A model generated the notes under the pieces. The model searched no databases, was not told the origin of the DNA, and was given only the letters and a program-made list of their open reading frames with translations. From positions 6,495 to 70,494 of the forward strand of contig CAJUPQ010000008.1 in assembly GCA_910588505.1 (NCBI GenBank): a DNA stretch of 64,000 nt, given 5' to 3'. The translations under genes and the position numbers were made by a program. Source of the DNA: an uncultured Hungatella sp. GTDB taxonomy: Bacteria > Bacillota > Clostridia > Lachnospirales > Lachnospiraceae. Of the stretch, positions 17,578 to 26,217 are shown one piece after another; positions within the stretch are counted from its first letter, which is position 1; each line of letters begins with the position of its first letter.

Positions 17578-18171
17578 AAAAGGGCGGGGTCAGATCCAGT
17601 CCGTCCGAAACCAGGGATTATGAGTAGTCAAAAATACATGCTTTCCATTTTCCATGCATGACCTATTGACAAAATACCTGCATAATCTTCTTTGCAAGTC
17701 TCGGGTTCAAAGCATGGTCAAAACTGTCTACCGCAAAAACAGGAGGTACCTGGGAATGTATAGCAAGACACAGCATAAACAGCACATACAACGCACCCTC
17801 ACTGGCGTCATATCCTGTAAAATTCACTGTATTCTTCATGAAACGGTCTTTGAATTGTATAATCTGACGTGTAGTTGGAATATTGGAATTCAAGTCCGTC
17901 TTCTTGGGAGAATCAATGAAATCTTCTCTTCATTTTCTAAAAAGGTTTCAAACCGGTATCTACAATCCCCGGTATCTACAGGAGGGACCAGGCTGACATT
18001 ATACTGAAACCGCTCTGTATCCTGCCGCCATTCCACTGACAGGCCAATGGCTTCCAGAATGGTTGATTTTCCGTAACCATTGGCTCCAATGAAAACATTA
18101 ATCCTTCCTGGCTCAAAGGAGGTGTCATACAAGGACTTAAAATTTTTAAAAGAAATTTTTTTCAGGTTCAA
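17578..18171 (-). pseudogene. Decayed AAA (RecF/SMC-like) ATPase
   Basis: Remains of an ABC-type AAA ATPase in at least three frames. The N-terminal piece (18171-17890) keeps KISFKNFKSLYDTSFEPGR and Walker A GANGYGKSTILEAIG, then breaks off. A second piece (17893-17663) keeps a signature-like YDASEGALYVLFMLCLA and a Walker B region VFAVDSFDHALNPRLAKKIM. Past its stop, in another frame, come the H-loop VFLTTHNP (about 17613-17636) and then LVSDGLDLTPPF in a further frame. The middle of the protein is gone. Such ATPases are often part of defence or toxin-like systems, but no partner remains. It starts 2 bases after the aroK stop. Confidence 0.85.
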
Positions 18172-18173
18172 GT

Positions 18174-18710
18174 CTATGATCTCCGTCCATCCATTCCCAA
18201 CCTCTCCTCCATCATCTTCCTCAAACAGTCCACAGTCTCTCCGGCTGTCTGCCCCGTCTCATCCACCGTAATATCCGCGTATCGCTCATAATAAGGCACC
18301 CGCTCGTGATACAGATCCAGAAGCGTCATCCCATCTTTCAGCACCACTCCTCTATCCACCAGGTTGCCAAGCCGGGCTTTCACGTCCTCATAGCTCAATT
18401 TCAGATACACAATGGTGCTGATCTCCTTTAAATGCTCCATGGCTTCTTTTCCGTATATTACGCTTCCCCCCGGCGCGATCACCGACCGGTCCACATCCAG
18501 GGAAGCATTGATACGGTTCTCCACAGCCATAAATCCATCCAGCCCTTCCTGGGCGATGATCTCCTTCAGCAGTCTCTTTTCCCGCTCCTGGATCACAATA
18601 TCCACATCCACAAAAGAAAACCCCAGACGCTTGGCCAAAAGAACGCCCACCGTGCTTTTCCCGGAAGCCGGCATTCCCACCAGCGTAATATTTCTGTCCT
18701 TTTTCGTCAC
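18174..18710 (-). CDS. aroK: Shikimate kinase
   Basis: Phosphorylates shikimate in aromatic amino-acid synthesis. 178 residues, the normal size. P-loop GMPASGKSTVG, shikimate-binding Asp in FVDVDIVIQ, the GGSVIYG segment and the LID region RLGNLVDRGVVL. The start is a GTG at 18710 that overlaps the TGA of the flavin reductase gene, so the two are translationally coupled. The LID sequence differs from classical AroK, so a shikimate-kinase-like enzyme for another small alcohol remains possible. Confidence 0.88.
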   Translation of the reverse strand: MTKKDRNITLVGMPASGKSTVGVLLAKRLGFSFVDVDIVIQEREKRLLKEIIAQEGLDGFMAVENRINASLDVDRSVIAPGGSVIYGKEAMEHLKEISTIVYLKLSYEDVKARLGNLVDRGVVLKDGMTLLDLYHERVPYYERYADITVDETGQTAGETVDCLRKMMEERLGMDGRRS

Positions 18711-19288
18711 TTCCGTCTTCCTTTCTTTTGAACCGAATAGCCAAATTTGCCCAGCTTTTCCCCCAAAAGAAAATACTCTCCATGGGAGTAGGCCACCAGG
18801 CCTGTATCATTCAAGTGAAACTTTCCCTTTTCATCCATGTATGCCTTGTCCACAGTCACACCCACAACCTCTGCCAGAAACATATCATGACTGCCCAGCT
18901 CCAATACCTGGCTGACGCGGCACTCTAAGTTTACCGGGCTCTCCTGGATGCCCGGCGCCTGGATGAAGGAGGAGCTTAAAGGCGTCAGCTTCATATCCTG
19001 AAACTTATCCACGTCTCTTCCTGATCTTACGCCGCAGTAATCCGCCGCAAAAACAAGGTCCTTTGTCACCAGATTGACCACAAATTCACCGGTGTCTTTT
19101 ATCATATCATAGCTATACCGATCTTTTCTCACAGAGACAGATACCATCACCGGGTCTGAACAGACCGTGCCTGCCCAGGCCACGGTAATGATATTTGGCC
19201 TTTCACCCGGACGGCCGCAGCTGACTATGACCACAGGAACAGGATACAGCATATTGCCCGGCTTCCACACTTCTTTTAATTGTTCCAT
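18707..19288 (-). CDS. Flavin reductase-like, FMN-binding protein
   Basis: 193 residues with the split-barrel flavin-binding fold of the FlaRed/DIM6 family: NMLYPVPVVIVSCGRPGERPNIITVAWAG at the N-terminus (flavin pocket), then SVSVRKDRYSYDMIKDTGEFVVNLV, a strong family pattern. It probably binds FMN and reduces flavin or serves as an electron carrier in the cytoplasm. It overlaps aroK by 4 bases. No monooxygenase partner is nearby, so the electron acceptor is unknown. Confidence 0.88.
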   Translation of the reverse strand: MEQLKEVWKPGNMLYPVPVVIVSCGRPGERPNIITVAWAGTVCSDPVMVSVSVRKDRYSYDMIKDTGEFVVNLVTKDLVFAADYCGVRSGRDVDKFQDMKLTPLSSSFIQAPGIQESPVNLECRVSQVLELGSHDMFLAEVVGVTVDKAYMDEKGKFHLNDTGLVAYSHGEYFLLGEKLGKFGYSVQKKGRRK

Positions 19289-19318
19289 AACATTTCCCCT
19301 TTGGCACAGACCATCTTT

Positions 19319-19597
19319 CTAATCATTGTCAGGCATCAGCTTTACCACGATCATCATCTGCCGCACAAACGCGCCCTCCTCAAGGTCCAGATCATCCATA
19401 TGGCTTACTTCCGGTAATTCCACAAGCTCCTCTTCCAGTTCCACACAGATCCAGTTGTAGGCGGCTTCCCTGGCATTATCCATGGTGTCTTCCAGGTCCG
19501 GTCCGTCCGCCTCGCAGCCCTCCAGATCCGGGAAATAGGCGTGATAGCCTTCGTCCTCCTTGTGAGGGGTAAAAACCGCCGGGTAAATAAATGTCAT
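19319..19597 (-). CDS. HicB-like antitoxin-fold protein, orphan
   Basis: 92 residues with a HicB-type N-terminal domain: FIYPAVFTPHKEDEGYHAYFPDLEGCEADGPDLEDTMDNA, including the typical FPDLEGC and following Ala-rich helix. Many HicB antitoxins add a C-terminal DNA-binding helix-turn-helix or ribbon-helix-helix; here the tail is short and acidic. No HicA toxin is encoded on either side (gaps are ~30 bases to the flavin reductase and pyrophosphatase genes), so it is a solitary HicB-fold protein, probably not an active toxin-antitoxin module. Confidence 0.8.
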   Translation of the reverse strand: MTFIYPAVFTPHKEDEGYHAYFPDLEGCEADGPDLEDTMDNAREAAYNWICVELEEELVELPEVSHMDDLDLEEGAFVRQMMIVVKLMPDND

Positions 19598-19627
19598 AAT
19601 CCATCCTCCTGGTTCAAAATCCTGCCG

Positions 19628-21298
19628 CTACGCCTGCAGCGCCATTCCAATAGCAGGGATCAGCTGTTTCTTGCGGGACACCACGCCTGGAAGCTTTACC
19701 ACGCTGCTCTGCCCGTCCTTGCCGTCATCCTCAATGTGGAACGCGCCCAGGATCATCTTCTTTGCCCCAATCCCCTCGCAGATGAGCATAGTAGACTCAT
19801 CCAGAATATTGGTCAGCATAAAGAACATCATGTCCACGCCTCTCTGATGCTTGTGGGCCTCAGTGATATACACCAGAAGCCGCTCTTTTAAAGAATCCAG
19901 CTCCTGCTCATTGAGGGAGCTTATCTGCCCCACGCCAAAAGACACCTTTCCCGCTGTAAACCGCTTAAAATCCTGATAAAAAATCTCCTCATCCGTCTTG
20001 TCCTTTAGGTTGCTGCCAGCGGTAAACATCTCCCTGGCATACTCCTCCAGCCGGATTCCCGCAATACCCGCCAATTCCATGGCAGCCTTCCTATCAACCT
20101 CCGTGCAGGTAGGCGAACGGAACAGCAGAGTATCGGAAATAATAGCGCTGCACAAAAGCCCCGCAATGGCTTTCTCCACAGCCACCCCGGCCTCCTGGTA
20201 CATCTGGTACACGATCGTAGCCGTACAGCCAAGAGGCTGATTCCGGAAAAATACAGGCGATATGGTCTCAATAGTCCCCAGCCTGTGGTGGTCAATGATC
20301 TCCATGATCCTGGCATTTTCCACCCCGTCCACAGCCTGGGTCTTCTCGTTGTGGTCCACCAGGATCAGCATTTTCCCCTGAGCCCCCAACAGATTTCGCC
20401 GGGATATCATGCCCTCATACTTGCCGTTTTTGTCTAGAACCGGGAAATCTCTGTGACGCTTGCTGGCCATCACATCCTTAATCTCATCAATAATATCGCT
20501 ATCCTCAAAGGTAATCAGATTCTCCGTCTTCATGAAATAGCTGATGGGCATGCTCTGATTCACCAGCCGGGCTACGGTGTATGTATCATAGGCAGTGGCA
20601 ATAACCGTACATCCCCGCTCCTGTGCCAGCTTTTTGATGGTCATGGACACGCCCGCCCCCTCGCAGACAATGATACAGGCAGCCTCCATCTCGATGGCGC
20701 AAAGCTGGGACTCATACCGGTTGCCCAGAATGACCAGATCATTTTTATTAATATAATATTCCATTAAATCCGGGTTCGCGGCGGCGATCAGCACCTTTCC
20801 CTCGGAAAAGTAGGCATCCTTATCGCCTACCACCAGATCTCCCTCCACCGTCTCGATAATGTTGGAGTACTGGGTGTTTGCCTTGGACAAAATGCTGCTG
20901 TCGTACACATTCATGTAGGATTTGGTAATATCGCCAACCGTAATAAGCCCCTCCAGGATGCCGTCGTCGGTCACCGCCGGAAGGGTCACCACATTGGCCT
21001 CCTGCATAATATTCCACGCCTTTTTCAGGGAAATATTTTTCTTCACCCCTTTGGTCTGGCGGATCTCAATATCCCGCACCTGTGTCCTTACATGCTCGAT
21101 CAGCTTTGGAGCCTCCACGCCGAAATAATCCAGCACAAACTGGGTCTCTCCATTTACCTGCCCTGCCCTGCCAGGCTGAAACTCCAGTCCGGTCACCTTG
21201 CGTTTCAGATTCGCGTAGCTGATGGCGGAACAGATAGAATCCGTGTCCGGGTTCTTGTGTCCGATTACAATAGTCTTTTTCTTATCATATTCAGCCAT
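19628..21298 (-). CDS. ppaC: Manganese-dependent inorganic pyrophosphatase with CBS-DRTGG insert
   Basis: Hydrolyses pyrophosphate to phosphate. 556 residues from the ATG at 21298; the earlier ATG overlaps the GGGAGGG ribosome site. DHH-family metal motifs are IGHKNPDTDSICSAI at the start, ILVDHNE and MEIIDHHRLG. A regulatory insert holds two CBS domains (near residues 75-130 and 245-300) flanking a DRTGG domain. The DHHA2 domain closes the protein (SAIISDTLLFRSPT). In characterised clostridial enzymes the CBS pair gives adenine-nucleotide control. It is the first of a run of carbon and phosphate metabolism genes on this strand. Confidence 0.95.
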   Translation of the reverse strand: MAEYDKKKTIVIGHKNPDTDSICSAISYANLKRKVTGLEFQPGRAGQVNGETQFVLDYFGVEAPKLIEHVRTQVRDIEIRQTKGVKKNISLKKAWNIMQEANVVTLPAVTDDGILEGLITVGDITKSYMNVYDSSILSKANTQYSNIIETVEGDLVVGDKDAYFSEGKVLIAAANPDLMEYYINKNDLVILGNRYESQLCAIEMEAACIIVCEGAGVSMTIKKLAQERGCTVIATAYDTYTVARLVNQSMPISYFMKTENLITFEDSDIIDEIKDVMASKRHRDFPVLDKNGKYEGMISRRNLLGAQGKMLILVDHNEKTQAVDGVENARIMEIIDHHRLGTIETISPVFFRNQPLGCTATIVYQMYQEAGVAVEKAIAGLLCSAIISDTLLFRSPTCTEVDRKAAMELAGIAGIRLEEYAREMFTAGSNLKDKTDEEIFYQDFKRFTAGKVSFGVGQISSLNEQELDSLKERLLVYITEAHKHQRGVDMMFFMLTNILDESTMLICEGIGAKKMILGAFHIEDDGKDGQSSVVKLPGVVSRKKQLIPAIGMALQA

Positions 21299-21336
21299 AG
21301 TCCCTCCCATATTTTTATAAATACCCTTTCATAATT

Positions 21337-21360
21337 GCCCCGGCTGGCTGCCAACCGGGG
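21337..21360 (-). terminator. GC-rich hairpin after the glucokinase gene
   Basis: CCCCGGCTGG / CCAACCGGGG, a 10-bp stem with one mismatch and a 4-base loop, lies just past the glucokinase stop. The tail on the minus strand (CAATTATGAAAG) is not T-rich, so it may be a weak terminator or an mRNA-stabilising hairpin. Confidence 0.5.
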
Positions 21361-21370
21361 GCCCCTCTGT

Positions 21371-22318
21371 CTATCCTAACACCAGCCTGGCAGCGCCGTA
21401 GATACCTGCGTCATTGCCCAGCTTTGCAAGACCCACGGTCCCTCTGTTCTCGGAGATCGGCATATACTGGGCATAGTGGCGGTTAATAACCTCAATCAGG
21501 TACTGACCGGCTTTGGACACGCCGCCGCCGATGACAAACATCTGCGGATCCACCGTGAGAGCCAGAGATGCCAGGGCAACACCCAGGTAATGGCCCACAA
21601 CCTCCATAACCTCCAGCGCCAGGGCATCCCCTGCCTTAGCCGCATCCAGCACATCTTTCGCCGTCACCTGATCTCCCACCTCTCTCAGCACAGAAGGGGT
21701 GTCGCTGGCAGCCATCTTTCTTCTGGCCTCCCTGGCGATGCCGGTAGCGGAGGCAACCTGCTCCAGACAGCCTACGCCGCCGCAGTTGCAGTGCTCTGTC
21801 TCCTCGTCCCTTACATGGATATGGCCGATCTCACCGCCCAGGCCATGCTTTCCGGTGATGATCTGCTCGTCAATAATCACGCCGCCGCCTACGCCGGTCC
21901 CAAGGGTTATCATGACAATATCCGTAAACCCTTTGCCGCCGCCCTGCCACATCTCGCCCAGAGCCGCCACATTGGCATCATTGCCGCACTTCACAGGAAG
22001 TCCTTCCAAAAGATCGCTTAATTCCTTTGACGGATTTTTATCTCTCCATCCGAGGTTCACGCACACTTCCACATGCCCGTCAGGCATTACCGGCCCCGGA
22101 ACTCCCATGCCTACGCCTTCTATGTCCTTAAAGGAAACATTCTCCTGGGCCAAAACCTGATGAAGAATGGAATCCGCGATATCGGCGATAATGTATTTGC
22201 CGCCATCGTCTTTTCTTGTGAGAATCTCCCACTTTTTCACCAACTCTCCCGTAGTCTCAAATAATCCCAGCTTTACACTGGTCCCGCCTACGTCAACGCC
22301 AATACATTTTTTCCCCAT
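21371..22318 (-). CDS. glcK: ROK-family glucokinase
   Basis: Phosphorylates glucose with ATP. 315 residues. ATP motif IGVDVGGTSVKLGLF at the N-terminus, sugar-site GNDANVAALGEMWQGGGKG, TLGTGVGGGVIID, and the ROK zinc motif CNCGGVGCLEQVAS with the HIHV histidine upstream. No helix-turn-helix precedes it, so it is an enzyme and not a ROK repressor. The start follows AGGAGAG. Transketolase lies downstream in the coordinate sense but upstream in transcription, separated by a terminator. Confidence 0.94.
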   Translation of the reverse strand: MGKKCIGVDVGGTSVKLGLFETTGELVKKWEILTRKDDGGKYIIADIADSILHQVLAQENVSFKDIEGVGMGVPGPVMPDGHVEVCVNLGWRDKNPSKELSDLLEGLPVKCGNDANVAALGEMWQGGGKGFTDIVMITLGTGVGGGVIIDEQIITGKHGLGGEIGHIHVRDEETEHCNCGGVGCLEQVASATGIAREARRKMAASDTPSVLREVGDQVTAKDVLDAAKAGDALALEVMEVVGHYLGVALASLALTVDPQMFVIGGGVSKAGQYLIEVINRHYAQYMPISENRGTVGLAKLGNDAGIYGAARLVLG

Positions 22319-22364
22319 AGTTTCTCTCCTTTATGTATTTTATAGTTCTTCTATAGTTTACAAC

Positions 22365-22411
22365 AAAAGGAATGAACTGCGCAAGAGTTATACACAAGTT
22401 CATCCCTTTTT
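22365..22411 (-). terminator. Terminator after transketolase
   Basis: A 14-bp stem (AAAAGGGATGAACT / AGTTCATTCCTTTT on the minus strand, one G-T pair) with an 18-base loop lies just past the tkt stop. A/T tracts on both sides would let it work in both directions. Confidence 0.75.
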
Positions 22412-22417
22412 ATTTTT

Positions 22418-24400
22418 CTACAGCGATCTCACCGTCTCAACTACGTGGTCCACCGTAAATCCGAAATGCTCAAACAGTTGGCTTGCCGGCCCGCTTGCCC
22501 CAAACCCGTTCATGGTCACGCAGGCTCCGTCAAGACCAGTATAGCTTCCCCATCCGAAATCGCTTCCGGCTTCCACCACAACCCGTTTTCTCACGGATTT
22601 AGGAAGCACAGACTCCTGATACTCTCTGGTCTGTTCCTCGAATAATTCCATACAGGGCATGGACACCACCCGGATCTTTCTTCCTTCTGCTTCCAAAACA
22701 TCCTTTGCCTTAAGGGCCAGACTCACCTCGGAACCAGTGGCGATCAAGATCGCCTCCGGCGTTCCCTGGCAGTCAGCCAGCACATACCCGCCCTTTAGCG
22801 CCTCTCTGGAGGAACCCTGAACCGGCTCCAGATTCTGTCTGGTAAGCACCAGGGCCGTAGGCGTCTTCCTGGATGTGACGGCGCTGTACCACGCAGCTGC
22901 GGTCTCCACGGAATCGCAGGGACGGAACACATGGAAATTAGGGATCGCCCGCAGCATGGACAGATGCTCTACCGGCTCATGGGTAGGCCCGTCCTCCCCC
23001 ACTCCAATACTGTCGTGGGTCAATACATAGGTCAATGGCACCTGCATAAGAGCTGACAGTCTGGCCATAGGCTTCATATAATCACTGAACACGAAGAACG
23101 TAGCCACGTAAGGCCGAAGTCCGCCGTGAAGCCCTATGCCGTTGCCAATAGCAGTCATGGCAAGTTCCCGGACACCGAAATGGATATTGCAGCCCTCCGG
23201 CGTGTCCCTGGTAAAATCACCTTTTCCGTTCATGGTAGTCTTGTTGGACGGAGCCAGATCCGCGGAGCCGCCAAAGAGGTTAGGCAGTTTATCCGTCATA
23301 TAGTTAAGGATCTTTCCGGAAAGGCTTCTGGTGGCTTCCGGCTTGTCCCCATGTAACCAGAACTTCTCATCCTCCTCAAACCCGAAGCCCAGGCTGGTAT
23401 CATGATATTGATTCCACAGCTCCTCCATCTGGGGGTATTCCTGACAGTAGGCGGCAAACATCACGTTCCACGCAGCCTCGGTCTCGGCCTTGTCCTGGGC
23501 GATCTGCGCAAAATGATCATAAACTTCCTGTGGAACAAAGAAATCCTCTTTTGACGGCCAGCCAAGGTTCTCTTTTAACGCAGTTACATTATCCGTCCCC
23601 AGCGGCTCTCCGTGGGCGCTTGCCTTGCCCTGCTTGGCCGGGCAGCCGTATCCGATCTCTGTCTTTACCGTGATAAAGGACGGATGCCGGGTATCTTTTT
23701 TCGCCTCCTCAATGGCGGCGCCAATGGCCTCCAGGTCATTACCGTCCTCCACAGTGAGGGTCTGGAAACCAAGGGCAGCCATGCGGGCGGTTACATCCTC
23801 GGTAAAAGCCAAGTCTGTGCTTCCCTCGATGGAAATGCGGTTGGAATCGTACAAAACGATCAATTTATGAAGGCCCATGGTGCCTGCAAGGGAAAACGCC
23901 TCGTAGGAGATCCCCTCCATCATACAGCCGTCGCCGCCTAAAACATAGGTATAGTGGTCCACAACAGGATAGTCTTCTTTGTTAAAAACAGCGGCAAGAT
24001 GGGCTTCTGCCATGGCCATGCCTACAGCCATACCCATACCCGCACCTAAAGGACCGGTGGTAGCCTCCACACCGGGAGTACATCCGTATTCCGGATGGCC
24101 TGGGGTGAGGGACCCCAGCTGACGGAAGTTCCTGATATCTTCTATAGACAGATTGCCGTAACCAAACAGATGGAGCAGGGAGTACAAAAGCATGGAACCG
24201 TGTCCGCCGGACAGTATGAACCTGTCCCTGTTGGGCCAGTCCGGGTCAGCCGGATTGTGATTCATGTGGTTTGCCCAAAGTTCGTAAGCCATGGGAGCCG
24301 CGCCCAGAGGGAGACCTGGGTGGCCGGAGTTGGCTTTCTGAATAGCGTCAGCCGAAAGGGTGCGGATGGCGTTAATGGACAGCTGTTCAATCTCTTTCAT
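22418..24400 (-). CDS. tkt: Transketolase
   Basis: Thiamine-diphosphate enzyme of the non-oxidative pentose phosphate pathway. 660 residues, full length. The transketolase signature appears at the N-terminus ([18 protein letters not shown]), with [14 protein letters not shown], the cofactor motif [14 protein letters not shown]...[10 protein letters not shown], and in the second half [18 protein letters not shown] with sugar-binding residues. The start follows AGGAGG. A DUF5711 gene lies 13 bases upstream, so they may share a transcript. Confidence 0.97.
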   Translation of the reverse strand: MKEIEQLSINAIRTLSADAIQKANSGHPGLPLGAAPMAYELWANHMNHNPADPDWPNRDRFILSGGHGSMLLYSLLHLFGYGNLSIEDIRNFRQLGSLTPGHPEYGCTPGVEATTGPLGAGMGMAVGMAMAEAHLAAVFNKEDYPVVDHYTYVLGGDGCMMEGISYEAFSLAGTMGLHKLIVLYDSNRISIEGSTDLAFTEDVTARMAALGFQTLTVEDGNDLEAIGAAIEEAKKDTRHPSFITVKTEIGYGCPAKQGKASAHGEPLGTDNVTALKENLGWPSKEDFFVPQEVYDHFAQIAQDKAETEAAWNVMFAAYCQEYPQMEELWNQYHDTSLGFGFEEDEKFWLHGDKPEATRSLSGKILNYMTDKLPNLFGGSADLAPSNKTTMNGKGDFTRDTPEGCNIHFGVRELAMTAIGNGIGLHGGLRPYVATFFVFSDYMKPMARLSALMQVPLTYVLTHDSIGVGEDGPTHEPVEHLSMLRAIPNFHVFRPCDSVETAAAWYSAVTSRKTPTALVLTRQNLEPVQGSSREALKGGYVLADCQGTPEAILIATGSEVSLALKAKDVLEAEGRKIRVVSMPCMELFEEQTREYQESVLPKSVRKRVVVEAGSDFGWGSYTGLDGACVTMNGFGASGPASQLFEHFGFTVDHVVETVRSL

Positions 24401-24413
24401 TTGTGATAGCCTC

Positions 24414-25688
24414 CTAATGTAGTTTGATCTCTTTGATCACCTGGGGTCCTGTGACAATGATCTTGTTGGAAAAACTGCCATTGCCAATCCTTGATACCGG
24501 GAAATCAAATGTGCCTTCGTATTTCAAATTGCCAAATCGATTATATATCCTACATGAATCTTCATTATACAAAAAGATGTTATCCCCGTCAATATCTACA
24601 TGGGCATAGTCATAGCTAAAATCTTTGCTAAATATGTGATTTCCTTCCTCGGAGTACAGATCCAACCGATAATCATATTCTCCGTTGACACATTTTACGA
24701 TGATGCCCGCATAGTTTCCTCCATAGAAAATGGTTTTTATCTCTTCTTCTACAGGGACCTGTTTTAACAACTCCGGGGACATGACATCAAGGGAGCTGTA
24801 AAAGGATATGCTGCTGTCGGCAAATGCTACGGAATAGATATCGTCTAAGTAACACACTTTTGGTATCATGCTGCTGTCATACATCTCATGAAAACCGCCT
24901 ACCATACGGGTGGAAACATTTTTTCCAACCTCTGAAAAATTATAAAATGCCACCCGGTTTTTCAGTTGGCCGCCTTTTAGGTAGATATAGGAACCCATGA
25001 GAAGGCTTCCGTCGGGAGACAGGCTGATGTCTAAAGGGTGCCCAATCTCGCCGTTGAGATAGCTGGTGATTCCAAGATCCAGACGCGCACCTTCTTTGGT
25101 GTAGTAGTAAATGTGGCTGGCGGTTGAGGACTGGAGGATGGCCGCCACCAGGCCCTTGGCTGATATGGTGATCTTGGTGATGGGCATCTCTGTGGTGGCT
25201 GTCCCTATGGGGCCTTCTTTGTTGAAAATATGTATGGTGTTTCCTTGTTGGTCGGCTATGGCGGCGTAGTCCCCGTTAACCGCTATGATGGGGGTGTGCA
25301 TCTGGTAGGATTGTATCCAGACATCCTTTCCTTTGGCGTCGATGTAGGAAGCGCCGTCTTTGCTGTATTTTATCATGTTGTCGCCGAAATGGGCAAAGGC
25401 TACAAATCCGGTGTCGTCCCGCTCGAATTTCCGCTCCCAGGATACGGAGGCTTCCTTGTACTGGTAGCTGCGGTTGTACCAGTAGTTGGCTATGGTGGAA
25501 ATGGTGATGGCGATGACAATGGTTAAAAAAATCAGGAGATGACGGCGGCGGGTGCGGGTCTCGGCTTTTTTGATGATCTGGCCGGTGTCCTCCTCCTGAG
25601 GGGAGGAGGGGTGGGGGGCGCCGGTGATGATGCGGCTGCGTAGTTGGTTTTTTCTGGATTCTCTGCTCATGGAACTCATGTCTGTCAT
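24414..25688 (-). CDS. DUF5711-family membrane protein
   Basis: 424 residues. A short cytoplasmic Arg-rich N-terminus (about 1-48) is followed by one membrane helix (about 49-67, [20 protein letters not shown]). A long extracytoplasmic region is made of repeated beta strands, likely a beta-propeller-like fold ([42 protein letters not shown]). This is the pattern of DUF5711 in Lachnospiraceae; function unknown. The start has GGAGAACC ahead. The upstream 500 bases hold tandem repeats, and 13 bases downstream lies tkt. Confidence 0.82.
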   Translation of the reverse strand: MTDMSSMSRESRKNQLRSRIITGAPHPSSPQEEDTGQIIKKAETRTRRRHLLIFLTIVIAITISTIANYWYNRSYQYKEASVSWERKFERDDTGFVAFAHFGDNMIKYSKDGASYIDAKGKDVWIQSYQMHTPIIAVNGDYAAIADQQGNTIHIFNKEGPIGTATTEMPITKITISAKGLVAAILQSSTASHIYYYTKEGARLDLGITSYLNGEIGHPLDISLSPDGSLLMGSYIYLKGGQLKNRVAFYNFSEVGKNVSTRMVGGFHEMYDSSMIPKVCYLDDIYSVAFADSSISFYSSLDVMSPELLKQVPVEEEIKTIFYGGNYAGIIVKCVNGEYDYRLDLYSEEGNHIFSKDFSYDYAHVDIDGDNIFLYNEDSCRIYNRFGNLKYEGTFDFPVSRIGNGSFSNKIIVTGPQVIKEIKLH

Positions 25689-25726
25689 ATCTTTGGTTCT
25701 CCGTTTTTTTTTGGGGGCGAGGTGGG

Positions 25727-26031
25727 GCTTCGTCTTTGCTTGGGATTGGGTGGGTTGCGCTGCGCTTAAGCTTCGCCCTCGGCTCGATTCCGCTTCGCTC
25801 CATCTTTGCTTGGGATTAGCTGAATTGCGCTGCGCTTAAGCTTCGCTTGGCTTGGCTCGATTCCGCTTCGCTCCATCTTTGCTTGGAATTAGCTGAATTG
25901 CGCTGCGCTTAAGCTTCGCCCTCGGCTCGATTCTGCTTCGCTCCATCTTTGCTTGGGATTAGCTGGCTTGCGCTGCGCTTAAGCTTCGCCCTCGGCTCGA
26001 TTCCGCTTCGCTCCATCTTTGCTTGAATTGA
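25727..26031. repeat. About 70-bp tandem repeats, four units
   Basis: Four units start with TTGCGCTGCGCTTAAGCTTCG at 25755, 25825, 25898 and 25968 (spacing 70, 73, 70), with a partial unit before the first. Each contains CGATTCCGCTTCGCTCC (one copy has CTG for CCG) and ATCTTTGCTTGG. The second unit has a 3-base length change in GCTTGGCTTGG. A diverged relative (AATTCCGCTACGCTCCATTT) follows at about 26067-26086. Lengths are not multiples of three, so it is not coding. The 529-base gap 25689-26217 holds only this block, the hairpin at 26109-26171 and any promoter of the DUF5711 gene. Confidence 0.9.
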
Positions 26032-26108
26032 GAGGTGGTCGCGGTATCGACTCCGCAGTGCCGCTCAATTCCGCTACGCTCCATTTCGCTCACGGGCTTC
26101 GCCCTATG

Positions 26109-26171
26109 AAAAAAGGCAAGGAAAAAGCTGCTTACGTGCCAGCACGACGCATCTTTTTCCTTGCCTTTTTT
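26109..26171. terminator. Strong bidirectional terminator after the LysM gene
   Basis: A perfect 18-bp stem (AAAAAAGGCAAGGAAAAA / TTTTTCCTTGCCTTTTTT) with a 27-base loop, and T runs built into either arm. It lies 46 bases past the LysM gene stop (minus strand) and would isolate that gene from the repeats and DUF5711 gene. Confidence 0.85.
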
Positions 26172-26217
26172 CGCACTGCTCATTGCTTACGTGGACATTA
26201 TACCACACCTCTCCCCC

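Noticed and set aside
19319..19597. Complete HicAB toxin-antitoxin module
   Set aside because: Only the HicB-like half is present; the flanking gaps are about 30 bases.
25727..26031. Tandem repeats as a CRISPR array
   Set aside because: Units abut with no unique spacers and no cas genes are near.
25276..26183. Frames beginning MERSGIE or containing it, on the minus strand
   Set aside because: They are translations of the 70-bp repeats. Unit lengths break the frame and one overlaps the DUF5711 gene.
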